The notes under the pieces are model-generated. The model had not been told where the DNA came from and ran no database searches. It saw only the letters and a list, made by a program, of their open reading frames with translations. This document shows, piece after piece, positions 8,517-17,909 of a DNA stretch of 64,000 nucleotides. The stretch covers positions 186,001 to 250,000 of the forward strand of contig NZ_JAMXLR010000026.1 in the NCBI RefSeq assembly GCF_024054565.1. The letters run 5' to 3'. Within the stretch, counting starts at the first letter, position 1, and every line of letters begins with the position of its first letter. The translations under genes were made by a program, and so were the position numbers. The stretch comes from Aeoliella straminimaris (lineage in GTDB: Bacteria > Planctomycetota > Planctomycetia > Pirellulales > Lacipirellulaceae).

Positions 8517-8969
8517 TCAGGACGAGACGTCCATCAGTTCGCTGGATTGCTCGCCGCGAACCTTTTCCATGGTAACGCGGTTACCACGGTCGTTGTATTC
8601 GACCGTGGTCATGTAGGCTTTGATCAACATCAGCCCCCGCCCACCACATGCCTCGAGGTGCTTACCTTTGCGACAATCGGGCACGTGCTCGGGGATGAAC
8701 CCTGGCCCTTCGTCTTCGACCCGCAGCCAGAATCGCTCGGGGCTGACTTTACACTCGATCGCCACATGCTTCGATTCGTCGCACTTGTTGCCGTGACGAA
8801 TCGCGTTGGTAAGCGACTCCTCCAGGGCCATCTGCACGCCAAACAATTCGCGGTCGCTCCATCCGAGTTCCGTGAGTTGTCCGAGGATCTCCTCCATCGA
8901 CTCAAGGTGAGCGTTCCTCCGGCTGGGGAAGCTGCGCTTGAGTGTCCAACTCCAGTTGTGCTGGTCCAT
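8517..8969 (-). CDS. RsbW-type anti-sigma factor / serine kinase (HATPase)
   Basis: A 150-residue GHKL ATPase of the anti-sigma factor class. Visible motifs are the N box EESLTNAIRHGN (E51, N55), the G1 box VEDEGPGF (D86, GPG 88-90) and the G2 box CGGRGL (109-113). In partner switching such proteins bind a sigma factor or output protein and phosphorylate a STAS antagonist. The STAS gene lies 130 bases upstream on the same strand (9100-9453), giving the rsbV-rsbW order. The ATG at 8969 is preceded by AAGGCGAG. The partner output protein is not in the immediate neighbourhood. Confidence 0.88.
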   Translation of the reverse strand: MDQHNWSWTLKRSFPSRRNAHLESMEEILGQLTELGWSDRELFGVQMALEESLTNAIRHGNKCDESKHVAIECKVSPERFWLRVEDEGPGFIPEHVPDCRKGKHLEACGGRGLMLIKAYMTTVEYNDRGNRVTMEKVRGEQSSELMDVSS

Positions 8970-9099
8970 GGCTCGCCTTAATCGCGGTTGCCACGCTGTC
9001 GACCGACAACGAGTCGTGGCGAAGGATTGAACATATGCCTGTGGAGAGATGACGGCCGCGCTTGCGAGCCTTGCCGTGCGCGTGCAACTCTCGTGAACT

Positions 9100-9453
9100 C
9101 TACAGTACCGCCAGGGCGTCTGCTTCGTCGTCCTTGATCTGGAACAACTTGGTCAGCTTGGTAATGGCAAACACCTCGTAGATCTCGGGGCGAATATTCG
9201 TCAGGATCAGTTCGCCATCATGCGTACTGACCTTCTTTTCAAAGCTAATGAGCTTTCCCAGCGCGGCGCTCGACAGGAACTCGACGTGCGAAAAGTTGAG
9301 CACGAACTTACGATGGTCGTGGCGTTCGACCAGATCGTACAATTCCTGGCCCAGCTCTTGAATCTCGTCTTCATCGATGATCTTCGAGTCCGCAAACGTG
9401 ACGACGGTAACTCCGCCGGAATCGCTCGCTTTGATTCGCTTAGTTTCAGGCAT
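9100..9453 (-). CDS. RsbV-type STAS anti-anti-sigma factor
   Basis: A 117-residue single STAS domain, the usual length for RsbV/SpoIIAA. The conserved regulatory segment reads VLNFSHVEFLSSAALGKL (about residues 51-68), and S61/S62 sits where the partner kinase normally phosphorylates the antagonist. When unphosphorylated it would sequester the kinase encoded just downstream on the same strand (8517-8969). The intergenic stretch behind its start (9454-9614) is AT-rich around 9520-9540 and may carry the promoter. Partner switching is inferred from family and gene order. Confidence 0.88.
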   Translation of the reverse strand: MPETKRIKASDSGGVTVVTFADSKIIDEDEIQELGQELYDLVERHDHRKFVLNFSHVEFLSSAALGKLISFEKKVSTHDGELILTNIRPEIYEVFAITKLTKLFQIKDDEADALAVL

Positions 9454-9614
9454 CGGCCAGGGCCTTGAGGAACGTGGAGGGGGGCAGTGGGGCGCTCGAC
9501 CCGAGCGCCATGACAGCTGTTTTTACCGTAAATAATAATACTCGCGGACACTCCCGGCTGCAAGTCGAACCAACCTGGTCGGAAAAGCGCACGCCCCGGG
9601 CCACCAGTACAGCG

Positions 9615-9905
9615 TTAGCTGGGCCGCGGCATCGCCAGGCTGTGCAGCACCAATACCGCACCAATCGAGATAAGGCACCACCCCAGCCATTCCGGCGGCT
9701 GGATCGTCTTATTGCCAATGGGGACTACCGAAGCGGCCGTTCCGCCGGCGGCGTCACTGGCCGAAGCCACCGCACCGCTGGATCGGTCGGCAAGAAACTT
9801 CGTGGCTTGGGACGAAAGCGTGTAGCTCTCGACCATCCGCACCTGAATGCCGAGAAACAGGATCAGAACACCCAGAAAGAAAAATTGATTGCGGTTAAAC
9901 TCCAT
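9615..9905 (-). CDS. Small two-TM membrane protein
   Basis: A 96-residue protein with a membrane segment near the N-terminus (about residues 7-24, FFFLGVLILFLGIQVRMV), a 45-residue Ser/Ala-rich extracytoplasmic or cytoplasmic loop, and a second segment at about 74-92. The ATG at 9905 was chosen because GGAAGGA lies about 7 bases upstream. It is in the same direction as the STAS/RsbW pair but separated by 160 bases. No family recognised. Confidence 0.65.
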   Translation of the reverse strand: MEFNRNQFFFLGVLILFLGIQVRMVESYTLSSQATKFLADRSSGAVASASDAAGGTAASVVPIGNKTIQPPEWLGWCLISIGAVLVLHSLAMPRPS

Positions 9906-10089
9906 CGTCGCGGTCCTTCCAGAGGGTGCGGTGGCGGGCAACTGCTGTCCAATTAAGACGGACCCTCATCCACAATTATCGTGGATTGCTGGCGACCGGA
10001 ATGAGCAAGAACGGCCGGCGCGCGGTGCTAGGAGTGCTGCTCTCCGGGAGGATCGCACGGATTGTGCGGGGGGCCACCGGAAATGGACT

Positions 10090-10407
10090 TCAGTTCTCCG
10101 CTGGCTGAGCTGGAGGCAGGATCTTGTCCAGCCCGCGACCCACGGCGTCGTTCACGGCCTCCACGGCCGCGTCCTGCAGCACCTTCTGCTTGCCGGCTTT
10201 TTGCAGGTCGAGAATCAACTCCGGATGGTCGGCCCAATCGACGGGTTTGAAATCGCGGACATCTACGTAGATCTCCGACAACCGGGGAACTTGCTTGGGC
10301 ACCAGTTGCAGCCCATCCGCAGAGTTTACCATGCTGTAGTGCGACAGCGCATGGTACAAACCGAAGCCGAGGGCCAGGCCCAGCAGAAAGTTATAAAGTT
10401 TACCCAC
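10090..10407 (-). CDS. Small single-TM protein, unknown function
   Basis: A 105-residue product starting with GTG at 10407; this start is favoured by GGGAG 8 bases upstream and puts one hydrophobic segment at residues 3-20 (KLYNFLLGLALGFGLYHAL). The rest is a soluble, mixed alpha-type domain with basic and acidic residues and a Pro/Ala/Glu tail. It looks like an inner-membrane-anchored periplasmic protein. It precedes the small two-TM gene in the same direction, separated by 184 bases. Family unknown. Confidence 0.6.
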   Translation of the reverse strand: MGKLYNFLLGLALGFGLYHALSHYSMVNSADGLQLVPKQVPRLSEIYVDVRDFKPVDWADHPELILDLQKAGKQKVLQDAAVEAVNDAVGRGLDKILPPAQPAEN

Positions 10408-10659
10408 AGCAATACTCCCGGAGCGGCGCCCCCACGTTGGTTCTGAGCAACTCGCTATTATAGGGTACGCCGCAGTACCAATACACGGGCGGGATCCACG
10501 AAGCACTATGGGCGTGTCCGGGTGCGTGTTGGGCGGTTGGTACTGGACACTTCTCCCACTGTGGGACCCCTTAGACGGCCGCTGTGGTAGCCGTTACAAC
10601 TGTATCTCCCGATAAATTCGGGCTTCCCTGCCCCGCTCCCCTTAGCTGTGCCGCCTGCC

Positions 10660-13600
10660 ATGTCCGGCTCCGCCGACGCCACCGCCGACGCGATGCGCCT
10701 GCCGAGCGATTCGGGCGAGTTTCAAGAGCCGGCACCCCAGGCGGGCTTGAAGTCGGCTACGTTCATTGGCCTGCTGCTGACCCAACTGCTGGGCGCAACC
10801 AACGACAGCATTACCCGTTGGTTGGTGATCGGCATTGGCAAGGAAAATTTCACCGCAGAGCAGGCCAGCCAGATGCTGGTGGCCGGTTCGGTTTGCTTTA
10901 TCCTGCCCTACCTGCTGCTGGCCGCACCGGCTGGCTACCTGGCCGACCGTTTCAGCAAGCGCGACGTGATCATCTGGTGCAAGGTGGCGGAGATCGCCTT
11001 GATGGTACTCACCGTGGTGGCAGTGTACTTAAACTGGAACTGGTTGCTGTTTGCGTCCGTGGCCTTGATGGGCGCGCAGAGCGCCCTGTTCGGTCCGGCG
11101 AAGCTGGGCAGCATTCCCGAAATGCTGCACCAGAACGCCATCTCCGCCGCCAACGGATTGATTGGCTTCGTCACGGTGTTTGCCATCGTCATTGGCACCG
11201 CCATCGGAGGCTGGCTGGCCACTGCCCATGTTCACCAGCGCTTCGGCAGTTACAACTGGCTGGTGGAACTGGCCGTGCTGGTCGGCATCGCCGTGGCGGG
11301 ATGGTTCACCAGCTTGTGGATCACGTTCCTCCGCGCCGCGCAGCCCGAAATGCCGTTTCCGTGGGACTTCATCAAACGGACCTGGTCCGATGTGAAAATT
11401 CTGTCGTCCGATCGCGCGCTGCTGCTGGTGGCCTTGGGAAGCATGTTCTTCTGGTCGCTTGGTACGCTTTCGCAACTCAACATCGATCAGCTTGTCTACG
11501 AACATGGCGGCAGCGACCAGGTGCAGGTCGTGCCGGGGCTCGTGGCGCTGGTCATCGGCATGGCGCTCGGTAGTCTACTTGCGGGCATGTGGTCGAACGA
11601 GCACGTCGAACTCGGCATCCTGCCGCTGGCCGCGGGTGGATTGGTGCTGTTCACGTTTCTGCTCTACCCGCTGGACGGCAACTTCATCATCTCCGGTGCG
11701 GGCGGGGTCGAGTGGTCGATGACTCCCAGCTACATGCTGGCCTGTTTTTACTTCGCCATGCTGGGCATTAGCTCCGGGTTGTTTGTGGTGCCGATTACCG
11801 CGTTCCTGCAACACCGCAGTCGGCCTGAGGTGCGTGGCGCCGTACTCGCGGCGTCGAATTTCCTGATGTTCTCCGGCATGCTGTTTGTCACACTGGGGTA
11901 CTTGGCACTGCGGACCACCCGGTTCACCGATGGCAAACCACTGTTCGACGCTCAGCAGATATTCCTGATTTGCAGCCTGCTGACCCTGCCGGTAGTGGTG
12001 TACATCGTGTACCTGATCCCCCAGTCGACCACCAAATTCGTGGCCTGGCTGCTGGCCCACACGGTGTATCGCATCAAACTGGTTGATCGCGACAACCTGC
12101 CCATCGAGGGTGGAGCGCTGTTGGTGGCCAACCACGTAACCTGGGCCGACGGCATCTTGCTGATTTCCAGCTCCACGCGGCGCATCCGGCTGATGATCAA
12201 GAGCGATCTGCTGAATGCCCCCTGGAAGCGGCGAATGGCCCGCATGATGGGGGTCATCGAGGTGCCCAGCTCGCCCAGCGCGGCGCGCAAAGCCATCCAG
12301 CAGGCTCGCCAGGCCTTGTCGAACGGCGAGATGGTAGCCCTCTTCGCCGAGGGCCAGGTGACTCGCAGTGGGCAGCTCCAATCGTTCACCCGGGGGCTGC
12401 TGTCGCTGGTCCGTGGGACGGGGGCACCCGTAATTCCGGTCTATCTCGATGAACTCTGGGGCAGTATGTTTAGCTATCGTGGGGGGCGACTTTTCGGGCG
12501 CTGGCCATCGCAGTGGCCACATCGAGTCTCGTTTTGGTTTGGTCGCCCCATCAAGAATCCGACCAGCGTCGCCCAGGTCCGCGAGGCGGTACAGCAATTA
12601 GGAGCCCAAGCTGCCGTGAGCCGACATGCACGAAGCACCAATGTGATCCGCACCATGATCCGGACGTGCCGCAAGGCCCGTTTCCGCTGGAAAATCTCCG
12701 ATACCACCAACGATGGCATCACTGGCGGACAGTTGCTGATGCGGACCATCATCCTGCAGCGGCTACTGGTCCGCGAAGTGCTTTCGGCGGACGACCAGCA
12801 CATCGGCGTACTCATTCCACCCTCGGCCGGTGGCGCCATGGTCAACGCGGCCCTCACCCTGTCGCGGCGCGTCGCGGTGAACCTGAATTACTCAGCCACC
12901 GAAGACGTGATGAATGCCTGCATTCGCCAGGCCGGTATCCGCCATATTCTGCTTACCCGCCAGGTGGCCGAACGACTGCCGGTGGATGTTTCGAAGCTCG
13001 AAGCCAAACTCATCTACCTGGACGACCTTCGCGAGAAGCTTACCTTCGGCGATAAGGTACTGGGGGCGCTGAACGCCTACCTGACGCCCGCGTGGCTGCT
13101 CGACTCGATGTACGGCTTGACCAAAATCCAGCCCGACGACGTGCTGACGGTCATCTTCACATCGGGCTCGACCGGTGAGCCCAAGGGCGTGATGCTGACC
13201 TACCGCAACGTGGCCTCCAACGTCGACGCCATCGATCAGGTGATTCAGCTCCGTCCCGGCGATACGATGCTCGGCATCCTGCCGTTCTTTCACTCCTTCG
13301 GGTACACCGTCACGTTGTGGGGTCCGCTCTCGCTGGACATCCACGCCACGTACCACTTCAGCCCGCTCGACGCCAAGGCTATCGGAAAGCTGGCCGAAAA
13401 ACACAAAGCGACCATTCTGCTGTCGACTCCCACCTTCCTTCGCTCGTTCACGAAGCGCTGCACGCCCGAGCAGTTTGCCACGCTGGACGTGGTGGTGGTG
13501 GGCGCGGAGAAGCTGCCCAGCTCGCTGTCCGACGCCTTCGAAGAGCGATTTGGCGTGCGACCGGTGGAAGGATACGGCACCACCGAGCTGGCGCCGCTGG

Positions 13601-14232
13601 TGAGCGTGAACATCCCGCCCAGTCGTTCGCACCACGAGGAAGTCGACGCCAAGGAAGGTACCGTGGGCCGGCCCGTGCCCGGCGTGGCGGCCAAGGTGAT
13701 TCACCCCGAAACGTTCGAGGACCTGCCCGGCGGGGCCACTGGCATGCTGCTGATCACGGGCCCCAATGTCATGAAGGGGTACATGAACCAGCCGCAAAAA
13801 ACAGCCGAAGTGCTTCGCGATGGCTGGTACGTCACCGGCGACATCGCCCGCATCGACGCGGATGGTTTCATCCAGATCACGGGGCGCGAGAGTCGATTCT
13901 CCAAGATCGGTGGCGAAATGGTGCCCCACATCGGTGTGGAGGAGGCGATCGAAAAGTGCGTTGGCATCGAAGACGACGACGAATCGCCCCGCGTGGTGGT
14001 CACGGCCGTGCCCGATGCGCGCAAAGGTGAGCGTCTGATCGTGGTGCATCGCACGCTGGAAAAAGACCCCGCTACGATCTGCTCGGAGCTGAAGCAAGCC
14101 GGCATGTCCAACCTCTGGATCCCCAGTACCGACAGCTTCATGCTGGTCGACGAAATTCCCGTACTGGGCTCAGGAAAACTTGATCTGAAGGGCATCGCCA
14201 ACCTGGCGCAAGAGAAGTACGCCGCGGAATAG
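10660..14232 (+). CDS. Fusion of LplT-like MFS transporter, PlsC-type acyltransferase and acyl-ACP ligase
   Basis: A 1190-residue inner-membrane protein joining three activities for lysophospholipid recycling. Residues about 30-430 are a 12-TM MFS domain resembling the lysophospholipid flippase LplT. Residues about 460-660 are a PlsC-type acyltransferase with NHVTWAD (H-x4-D motif, near residue 490) and FAEGQVTR (near 563). Residues about 690-1185 are an AMP-forming ligase with the TSGSTGEPKG P-loop (near 830), GYGTTE and GWYVTGD. E. coli splits these between LplT and Aas. The ATG at 10660 is used; an in-frame GTG at 10648 is possible. A small hairpin (10608-10622) lies upstream. Confidence 0.9.
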   Translation: MSGSADATADAMRLPSDSGEFQEPAPQAGLKSATFIGLLLTQLLGATNDSITRWLVIGIGKENFTAEQASQMLVAGSVCFILPYLLLAAPAGYLADRFSKRDVIIWCKVAEIALMVLTVVAVYLNWNWLLFASVALMGAQSALFGPAKLGSIPEMLHQNAISAANGLIGFVTVFAIVIGTAIGGWLATAHVHQRFGSYNWLVELAVLVGIAVAGWFTSLWITFLRAAQPEMPFPWDFIKRTWSDVKILSSDRALLLVALGSMFFWSLGTLSQLNIDQLVYEHGGSDQVQVVPGLVALVIGMALGSLLAGMWSNEHVELGILPLAAGGLVLFTFLLYPLDGNFIISGAGGVEWSMTPSYMLACFYFAMLGISSGLFVVPITAFLQHRSRPEVRGAVLAASNFLMFSGMLFVTLGYLALRTTRFTDGKPLFDAQQIFLICSLLTLPVVVYIVYLIPQSTTKFVAWLLAHTVYRIKLVDRDNLPIEGGALLVANHVTWADGILLISSSTRRIRLMIKSDLLNAPWKRRMARMMGVIEVPSSPSAARKAIQQARQALSNGEMVALFAEGQVTRSGQLQSFTRGLLSLVRGTGAPVIPVYLDELWGSMFSYRGGRLFGRWPSQWPHRVSFWFGRPIKNPTSVAQVREAVQQLGAQAAVSRHARSTNVIRTMIRTCRKARFRWKISDTTNDGITGGQLLMRTIILQRLLVREVLSADDQHIGVLIPPSAGGAMVNAALTLSRRVAVNLNYSATEDVMNACIRQAGIRHILLTRQVAERLPVDVSKLEAKLIYLDDLREKLTFGDKVLGALNAYLTPAWLLDSMYGLTKIQPDDVLTVIFTSGSTGEPKGVMLTYRNVASNVDAIDQVIQLRPGDTMLGILPFFHSFGYTVTLWGPLSLDIHATYHFSPLDAKAIGKLAEKHKATILLSTPTFLRSFTKRCTPEQFATLDVVVVGAEKLPSSLSDAFEERFGVRPVEGYGTTELAPLVSVNIPPSRSHHEEVDAKEGTVGRPVPGVAAKVIHPETFEDLPGGATGMLLITGPNVMKGYMNQPQKTAEVLRDGWYVTGDIARIDADGFIQITGRESRFSKIGGEMVPHIGVEEAIEKCVGIEDDDESPRVVVTAVPDARKGERLIVVHRTLEKDPATICSELKQAGMSNLWIPSTDSFMLVDEIPVLGSGKLDLKGIANLAQEKYAAE

Positions 14233-14390
14233 GTGTTGTTTCACAGTTGGCCACCCATGGGCCACATGCCGCGTAATACTACCTGTTGCGAATCGATCGA
14301 TATCCGCCGGCATGCTGCTCGGTGCGTTCTCGATATGAGCACCGCTTGCCGAATAGACCTGAGAAACAAAGCGATCTCGTATCGGATCGC

Positions 14391-16814
14391 CTACCGGTAG
14401 TCCAATTGAGCGGTGGCTACGGTGTTCTCCGACGACTTGAACCTCAGCCAATAGGCTCCAAAACCATCGGCGAATCGGTACTCGAGTTCCTCCGAAGGTT
14501 GAACGTCGAGTTCTGCGACCGTTGCCCATTCGCCCGTCCCGGTGAAGTCGGCTTCAACGATGATTCTCACCGGCCGCGGGTGCTGGTGCGAGAGCGTGAG
14601 CACCGTCTGGTCGTAGCCCGTAGCCAGGTAAGGATCACTCGCCTTTCCTTGCTCGACTTGGGTATCGAGCCACGGACCGCCCTGCCCTCGCGGTTTGCCT
14701 AGCGACCATAGATCGTCGACGGAGCCAACCCACAGAGCGCACTTGCCATCTTCGCTTCGCACAATGTGATCGCCCTCGGCGTTGTGGTCGATGCCGCTCA
14801 TGACGAGCAGGCCACGATAGCTGGCGTAGTCGTGGATCTGTCGATCGTGTGTGGCAATCGGTCGCAACTTGGCGAATCCGCCCGCGTTGGGCGCTGGCAA
14901 TTCGTAGAAAGTCCCCCCCACATTCAGCAGATTTCGTTCGGTACACACCTCGCGGCAAACTCGCGCCATCACCCCCGTGATAGCTTCATCCTGCATCGCA
15001 TTGCCCTTGGGCAGTCGCCAGCGGTTTCCATCGGGATCGATGTACAGCAGTGATGCGCTGTCGACTTCGATCTGTGGTGACGTGATGCCAACGTTCTGCT
15101 CCATCCAGGCTGCACCTTCCTCGTCTTCCACTTGTCGGAGCACTAGTTGGCCGTCGAGCTCGTAGCATCCAAGCGGGCCGGCATCATCCTCGGCGAGAAA
15201 GCGAAGTGAACGCATGTCGTCGCCCTGCGCGTAGAGCAATCCACTGCTGGTCGCTTGTCCTGATGGCTTGGCGATGCCTTCGAATATCTCGGCGGCCTGC
15301 TCCGGTCGGCGATCATCGTCGCGGTAGTGGAAAAAAGCGGAAACCTGGTGGCCATCCAGGTCCAGAGATAGCCGAATCCACTGCCCTTGCTGCTGTGAAT
15401 CGAACTCCACCCAGAAGTCTTCCCCCGGCGGGACGATCTCGCGCCGCAATTCGTGCCATTCGCCTTGCCCGCTGGTATCGACTTCGATCGTCAGCGTAAG
15501 GCTTTCGCTGCTCTGGTGCGTAAAGTACATCGAGCGTCGGTCGAAGCCGGAGAACAGAAATGGATCGCTTGCCATGTACGATGGGACGTCATCGTTGAGC
15601 CATACAGCCCCACGTCCGAGCGGTGGTCCGAACGTGTCGAGCTTCCCAGGCTCGACGAACCACAGGTTCGACTGCGATTGCCCGGGCGCGGCCAAACCGC
15701 CCTTGAGCGGATCTTTGTTCAGAAACTCACCGCGTGCTGTATCGTCGCAGCCAAACACCACACGGTCCTGCCAGCGACAGAAGTCGCCAATCACCTTCAG
15801 GTAGCTCGATCGCGGGACAATCCCGGCCGTATTGCCGGCAGAGAACGTTTTGGGAAACTGCCAGAACTGTCCATGCATGGTCATCAGCAGTTTCTCTTCG
15901 CCAATGTCTCGTATACGCGGCCATTCGGTGTTCCAGCCGTGAGCACCGTCGTAGCAGTGCGAGGTCTTTGGCAGGCGAAAACTGTGCCACTGCCCGTTCT
16001 CCAGCAGGGCAAGAATCAACGAACGATTGTCCCAACCAATGCTCCACAGCCGATCGTCCTCGGCTCCGTTCCCCTCAAGGCCGCCAGGACCGGTCACCTC
16101 GGTAAACTGATTGCGACGGACTACCGTCCACTCTTCGGCCTGGCCATCCCAGGTGGCCAACACTCCACTGGGAACATTGGGATCCACGCGAGCGGCGGCG
16201 GCATGATCGCCATTGTTGGCGTACACGTAACGTCCTTGGGCGGAGTAGAATCCTTTGCCGTGATAGCCCGGCAGCGCCGCTTTTCGCCCACACTCCTGCT
16301 GTTCGTCGGCCCACAGTTCTTGCACGGCTAGCGTATCGACGTCCACTTCATAGATGCCTTCCTCCATGGTGGCAAACACAATCTTGCTTGCCGGATCGGA
16401 CAAATGTCGCGCCAGGCCGGTGGGGCGGCCAAACATTTCCGAGTAGGGAATCGCACGGACGTTTCGCTCCGCATCGATAGCGTAGGGGCCAATGAACAGC
16501 TGCTGCGACTCGCGATGGATCATTCGATTGGCCGGCGTGCCACCGATGCTTTCGGCGCGAACGATTTGCTGCAAATCGGGCGTGATCTCGTACAGCTTGT
16601 CGCTCGATCCTTCAGGTGAATGCGGTGCGTAGGTGACCACCCACAGGCGATCGGCCCACGGCACGACGGCTCCCGTACCGCACTCCCGTTCATCGTTGAA
16701 CATGGCAAGGTGCGGATAGATACCGGATACCTCACGGCGACCTGTCTCCGCGATCGCGCTGCTCGCCAGAATCAATAACAACGTCGCGAAAATGCAGATT
16801 GTACGAGGCAACAT
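14391..16814 (-). CDS. Large exported protein, unknown function
   Basis: An 807-residue product with a good Sec signal peptide (residues 1-24, MLPRTICIFATLLLILASSAIA). The ATG at 16814 was chosen because it places that signal first. The mature protein has repeated WxxxLxxLxP- and YEI-type segments in the first 400 residues that could form a beta-propeller. A Trp-rich beta-sandwich-like region with two similar blocks follows (around residues 450-560 and 700-807; each has SDPFLFSGF/SDPYLATGY followed by Ser-His-Gln and a VEVD/VEAD strand). No catalytic motif was recognised. It reads as a secreted scaffold or carbohydrate-associated protein, but that is a guess. Confidence 0.75.
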   Translation of the reverse strand: MLPRTICIFATLLLILASSAIAETGRREVSGIYPHLAMFNDERECGTGAVVPWADRLWVVTYAPHSPEGSSDKLYEITPDLQQIVRAESIGGTPANRMIHRESQQLFIGPYAIDAERNVRAIPYSEMFGRPTGLARHLSDPASKIVFATMEEGIYEVDVDTLAVQELWADEQQECGRKAALPGYHGKGFYSAQGRYVYANNGDHAAAARVDPNVPSGVLATWDGQAEEWTVVRRNQFTEVTGPGGLEGNGAEDDRLWSIGWDNRSLILALLENGQWHSFRLPKTSHCYDGAHGWNTEWPRIRDIGEEKLLMTMHGQFWQFPKTFSAGNTAGIVPRSSYLKVIGDFCRWQDRVVFGCDDTARGEFLNKDPLKGGLAAPGQSQSNLWFVEPGKLDTFGPPLGRGAVWLNDDVPSYMASDPFLFSGFDRRSMYFTHQSSESLTLTIEVDTSGQGEWHELRREIVPPGEDFWVEFDSQQQGQWIRLSLDLDGHQVSAFFHYRDDDRRPEQAAEIFEGIAKPSGQATSSGLLYAQGDDMRSLRFLAEDDAGPLGCYELDGQLVLRQVEDEEGAAWMEQNVGITSPQIEVDSASLLYIDPDGNRWRLPKGNAMQDEAITGVMARVCREVCTERNLLNVGGTFYELPAPNAGGFAKLRPIATHDRQIHDYASYRGLLVMSGIDHNAEGDHIVRSEDGKCALWVGSVDDLWSLGKPRGQGGPWLDTQVEQGKASDPYLATGYDQTVLTLSHQHPRPVRIIVEADFTGTGEWATVAELDVQPSEELEYRFADGFGAYWLRFKSSENTVATAQLDYR

Positions 16815-16971
16815 ATTCCTAAAGTCGTCCGCAGATGCAAGATGGATCGCAAGGTCAAGTCGCCCCTTCACACGAACAGCCCTCAGCACCAATGGCCTGT
16901 ACACGGGCGGCCTCTACTCTGGAGGTACGCTGCTGCGTGCGTTCACGCAGAGCTAGCGGACGCGTCCTGCC

Positions 16972-17346
16972 TCACGAATCATCTGTCTCGTCCAGGTCGC
17001 TCGGTTGGATTTGGGCCGGTCGCTTGCGCCGTTCCGTCCGCGCTTTGTCGACCATCGTGGCCAGGCGACGTTCCAAAGTGGCCGTGGCTTGATGCACGGC
17101 TTGATCAACATTCGCCGCCCGCACTTCGATACTCACGGGCGACTTGCCGGCGGGGCGGGCCTCCATCAGGCAGCGAATGTCGTCCGGGCCGCCCTTGGCG
17201 TGGCTATTCTCATCCGTCAGGTGCACTTCCACCCGGGTCAACCAATCGCCGAACCGCGATAGGGCCGTGGCCACTTCGTCTTGCCATTTTTCTACGGACT
17301 TTTCGTGGACGTCGATGTGGTTGTCGCTGTTGATCTTGACTTGCAT
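16972..17346 (-). CDS. HPF/RaiA-family ribosome-associated protein
   Basis: A 124-residue protein resembling the ribosome hibernation factor fold: N-terminal beta strand MQVKINSDNHID, a central strand-rich part with EVHLTDENSHAKGGPD (about residues 40-55), where the family has a conserved Asp-x-N-x-x-K-x-G-x-D motif, and a long basic C-terminal helix (about 79-110). In the family these proteins bind the 30S decoding region and block translation in resting cells. This one lacks the long-HPF dimerisation domain and ends in an acidic tail. The ATG at 17346 has AGAGG about 7 bases upstream. Confidence 0.8.
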   Translation of the reverse strand: MQVKINSDNHIDVHEKSVEKWQDEVATALSRFGDWLTRVEVHLTDENSHAKGGPDDIRCLMEARPAGKSPVSIEVRAANVDQAVHQATATLERRLATMVDKARTERRKRPAQIQPSDLDETDDS

Positions 17347-17477
17347 ATCCGCCTCTTTCGAAATCGATTGCTGGACCCCACGATGGGTCTTCTACTACCA
17401 GCGTACGCTCTGGCCTGGGAAAAAAACAGACGCGTTAACCAGACAATTCCCGTGCCACTATTCCGCGAAATCGACTA

Positions 17478-17506
17478 TTGACTCGCGTCCGGTGTATTAC
17501 TATATT
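17478..17506 (+). promoter_or_regulatory. Sigma-70-type promoter of the GntR-ABC operon
   Basis: TTGACT (17478-17483), a 17-base spacer and TATATT (17501-17506) form a near-consensus promoter. The expected start of transcription, 6-8 bases after the -10 box, falls at 17512-17514, on the ATG itself, so the mRNA would be leaderless. No Shine-Dalgarno sequence is visible before this ATG. Confidence 0.8.
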
Positions 17507-17513
17507 AATACAC
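17492..17513. promoter_or_regulatory. Perfect palindromic operator for the GntR regulator
   Basis: GTGTATTA-N6-TAATACAC is a perfect 8+8 inverted repeat that covers the -10 box and ends directly before the start codon at 17514. GntR/YtrA-type regulators bind such sites as dimers; its place over the -10 box implies autorepression of the operon. Confidence 0.85.
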
Positions 17514-17909
17514 ATGGACACATCGCCCCTCCAATTCGATATCGCGCCCTCCAGCGGCGTGCCGATCTATCGGCAGATTGTCGATCAGGTCGTGGCGCTC
17601 GTCGCCGGGGGGCGGCTGACGCCGGGCGATTTCCTGCCTAGCGTGCGACAGGTCGCCCAGACGGCGGACGTCAATCCCATGACCGTCAGCAAGGCCTACG
17701 GGTTGCTCGAATCCGATGGCGTGGTCGAGCGGATCCGCGGCCAGGGCATGTGCGTCTCGGCGACGGCCACCAGTGGCCCCTTGGCCGAACGCCGGGAGCA
17801 AGCCCAGCAGTTGCTCGCGCCGGCCATTCATCGGGCCCGTCTGCTGGGACTCACAGACAAGCAAATTCGTGCTCTTTTCGAAGCCTCACTCAAGGACTCA
17901 GCAAAATGA
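17514..17909 (+). CDS. GntR-family regulator, YtrA subfamily
   Basis: A 131-residue transcription factor. Residues about 10-80 are a winged helix-turn-helix of the GntR type (PIYRQIVDQVVALVAGGRL, then SVRQVAQTADVNPMTVSKAY, then GVVERIRGQGMCV). The C-terminal part is short and helical (about 50 residues), which is typical of the YtrA group that controls ABC exporters. It is the first gene of a three-gene operon; its stop overlaps the next start as ATGA (17906-17909). A perfect palindrome and promoter lie directly upstream, so autorepression is likely. The signal that relieves it is unknown. Confidence 0.92.
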   Translation: MDTSPLQFDIAPSSGVPIYRQIVDQVVALVAGGRLTPGDFLPSVRQVAQTADVNPMTVSKAYGLLESDGVVERIRGQGMCVSATATSGPLAERREQAQQLLAPAIHRARLLGLTDKQIRALFEASLKDSAK

